Shown here in pieces: positions 63,562 through 64,000 of a DNA stretch of 64,000 bases. The translations under genes were made by a program, and so were the position numbers. Within the stretch, counting starts at the first letter, position 1; each line of letters starts with the position of its first letter. Origin of the DNA: Aculops lycopersici (taxonomy: Eukaryota; Arthropoda; Arachnida; Trombidiformes; Eriophyidae); the NCBI GenBank assembly GCA_015350385.1, contig WNKI01000001.1:2447178-2511177 (forward strand), given 5' to 3'. Under the pieces are notes generated by a model that had not been told where the DNA came from, did no database searches, and saw nothing but the letters and a program-made list of their open reading frames with translations.

Positions 63562-64000
63562 ATGAAATCAAAAATACATTTGGGACAAGTTCAAAATCGA
63601 CCAACGTCGACGTCTCTGTTCAAGGCATCAATGTTACTGTTGACAATACCAACTCTACTTTCCTTCGTTTCCATTGCCCACTCCTATATTATCCATCTGG
63701 ATGCTGGGGCATCTGACGAATGTTTCCACGAGAGAGCTCCAACAGGTGTCAAGCTTGGATTCTCATTTGAAGTTGTAGAAGGTGGTTTCTACGATGTTGA
63801 TGTCGTCATAAAGGACCCGAACAATATGATACTCCATCAAGAGGATAGGTCGTCCAACGGTAAATTTACAGTTGAGGCTAACTCAGATGGACCTTACAGC
63901 TTCTGTTTCAGCAACCTGAAGTCTTCGCAGTCACCCAAGTTTGTTATCTTTACAATTGATCGCTCCGACACCCTGAAGTCGGCCAACTTTGCAGGTGACG
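63562..64000 (+). CDS. TMED2: TMED2-like p24 cargo receptor, partial (cut by window edge)
   Basis: The first 146 residues of a p24-beta protein. A hydrophobic signal (LLLTIPTLLSFVSIAHS) precedes the GOLD domain, which begins YIIHLDAGASDECFHERAPT and continues GFSFEVVEGGFYDVDVVIKD, GKFTVEANSDGPYSFCFSN and KFVIFTIDRSD. The two conserved Cys (in DECF and FCFSN) that form the GOLD disulphide are present. p24 proteins cycle between ER and Golgi in COPI/COPII vesicles and help export GPI-anchored proteins. The coiled coil, membrane helix and FF/KK-type tail should lie beyond 64000. CAGGTGACG at 63992-64000 could be a splice donor. Confidence 0.9.
   Translation, partial: MKSKIHLGQVQNRPTSTSLFKASMLLLTIPTLLSFVSIAHSYIIHLDAGASDECFHERAPTGVKLGFSFEVVEGGFYDVDVVIKDPNNMILHQEDRSSNGKFTVEANSDGPYSFCFSNLKSSQSPKFVIFTIDRSDTLKSANFAGD

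Overview
The window is animal nuclear DNA, almost certainly from an arthropod. It carries metazoan-type genes: a single-chain type I fatty acid synthase, an SLC22 transporter, a protein kinase C, an ankyrin/SOCS-box protein and a p24 cargo receptor. Coding regions are strikingly intron-poor. Only three short introns (96, 102 and 239 bp) are supported, and long genes such as the ABCC transporter and mitochondrial HSP70 are single open frames. That, with moderate AT content and many CT/GA and trinucleotide repeats, would fit an acariform mite, but this is inference and the species cannot be fixed from the sequence.

Layout. 1-16.5 kb: PRL phosphatase (+), an ankyrin-repeat/SOCS-box protein (+), an SLC22-type transporter (+, two exons), a small secreted Gly/Tyr-rich protein (+), a broken small secreted-protein gene, a metaxin-like protein (-) head-to-head with an unrecognised two-exon gene (+). 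16.5-25.4 kb: fatty acid synthase (-). 25.4-30.7 kb: a non-coding block upstream of it with a diverged ~0.5 kb repeat family, GA and ACGT arrays and a 275-base assembly gap. 30.7-53 kb: ABCC/MRP4-like transporter (-), mitochondrial HSP70 (-) head-to-head with a BRD7/9-like protein that lacks a bromodomain (+), SURF1 (+) convergent with a C2-less PKC (-), a 6-phosphofructo-2-kinase lacking the bisphosphatase half (-), a coiled-coil protein (+), a 4-hydroxyphenylpyruvate dioxygenase pseudogene, a small coiled-coil exon, ATP synthase subunit f (-) head-to-head with UBXN1 (+).

53.6-63.45 kb: one LTR retrotransposon of the Ty3/gypsy type, 9,830 bp, with 199-bp LTRs that read as identical and a 4-bp target duplication (GTAG). 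It has an initiator-Met-tRNA-type primer site, gag, a -1 frameshift heptamer into protease, RT, a decayed first RNase H followed by a second complete-type RNase H (split by a frameshift), integrase with an in-frame amber stop, a cluster of short GC-rich repeats, a nested solo LTR (509 bp, 5-bp target duplication) and an extra 3' ORF. This extra ORF joins a PHD-finger pattern, a chromodomain, a Ulp1/C48-like cysteine-peptidase signature and a C-terminal C2HC motif. It is the most unusual object in the window. The element sits 108 bp upstream of a TMED2-like p24 gene that runs off the right edge.

Most host genes are housekeeping (lipid synthesis, mitochondrial import, chaperone and respiratory assembly, trafficking, signalling) and form no evident pathway cluster. 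Several neighbours share bidirectional promoters (metaxin-like/unknown, HSP70/BRD-like, ATP synthase f/UBXN1).
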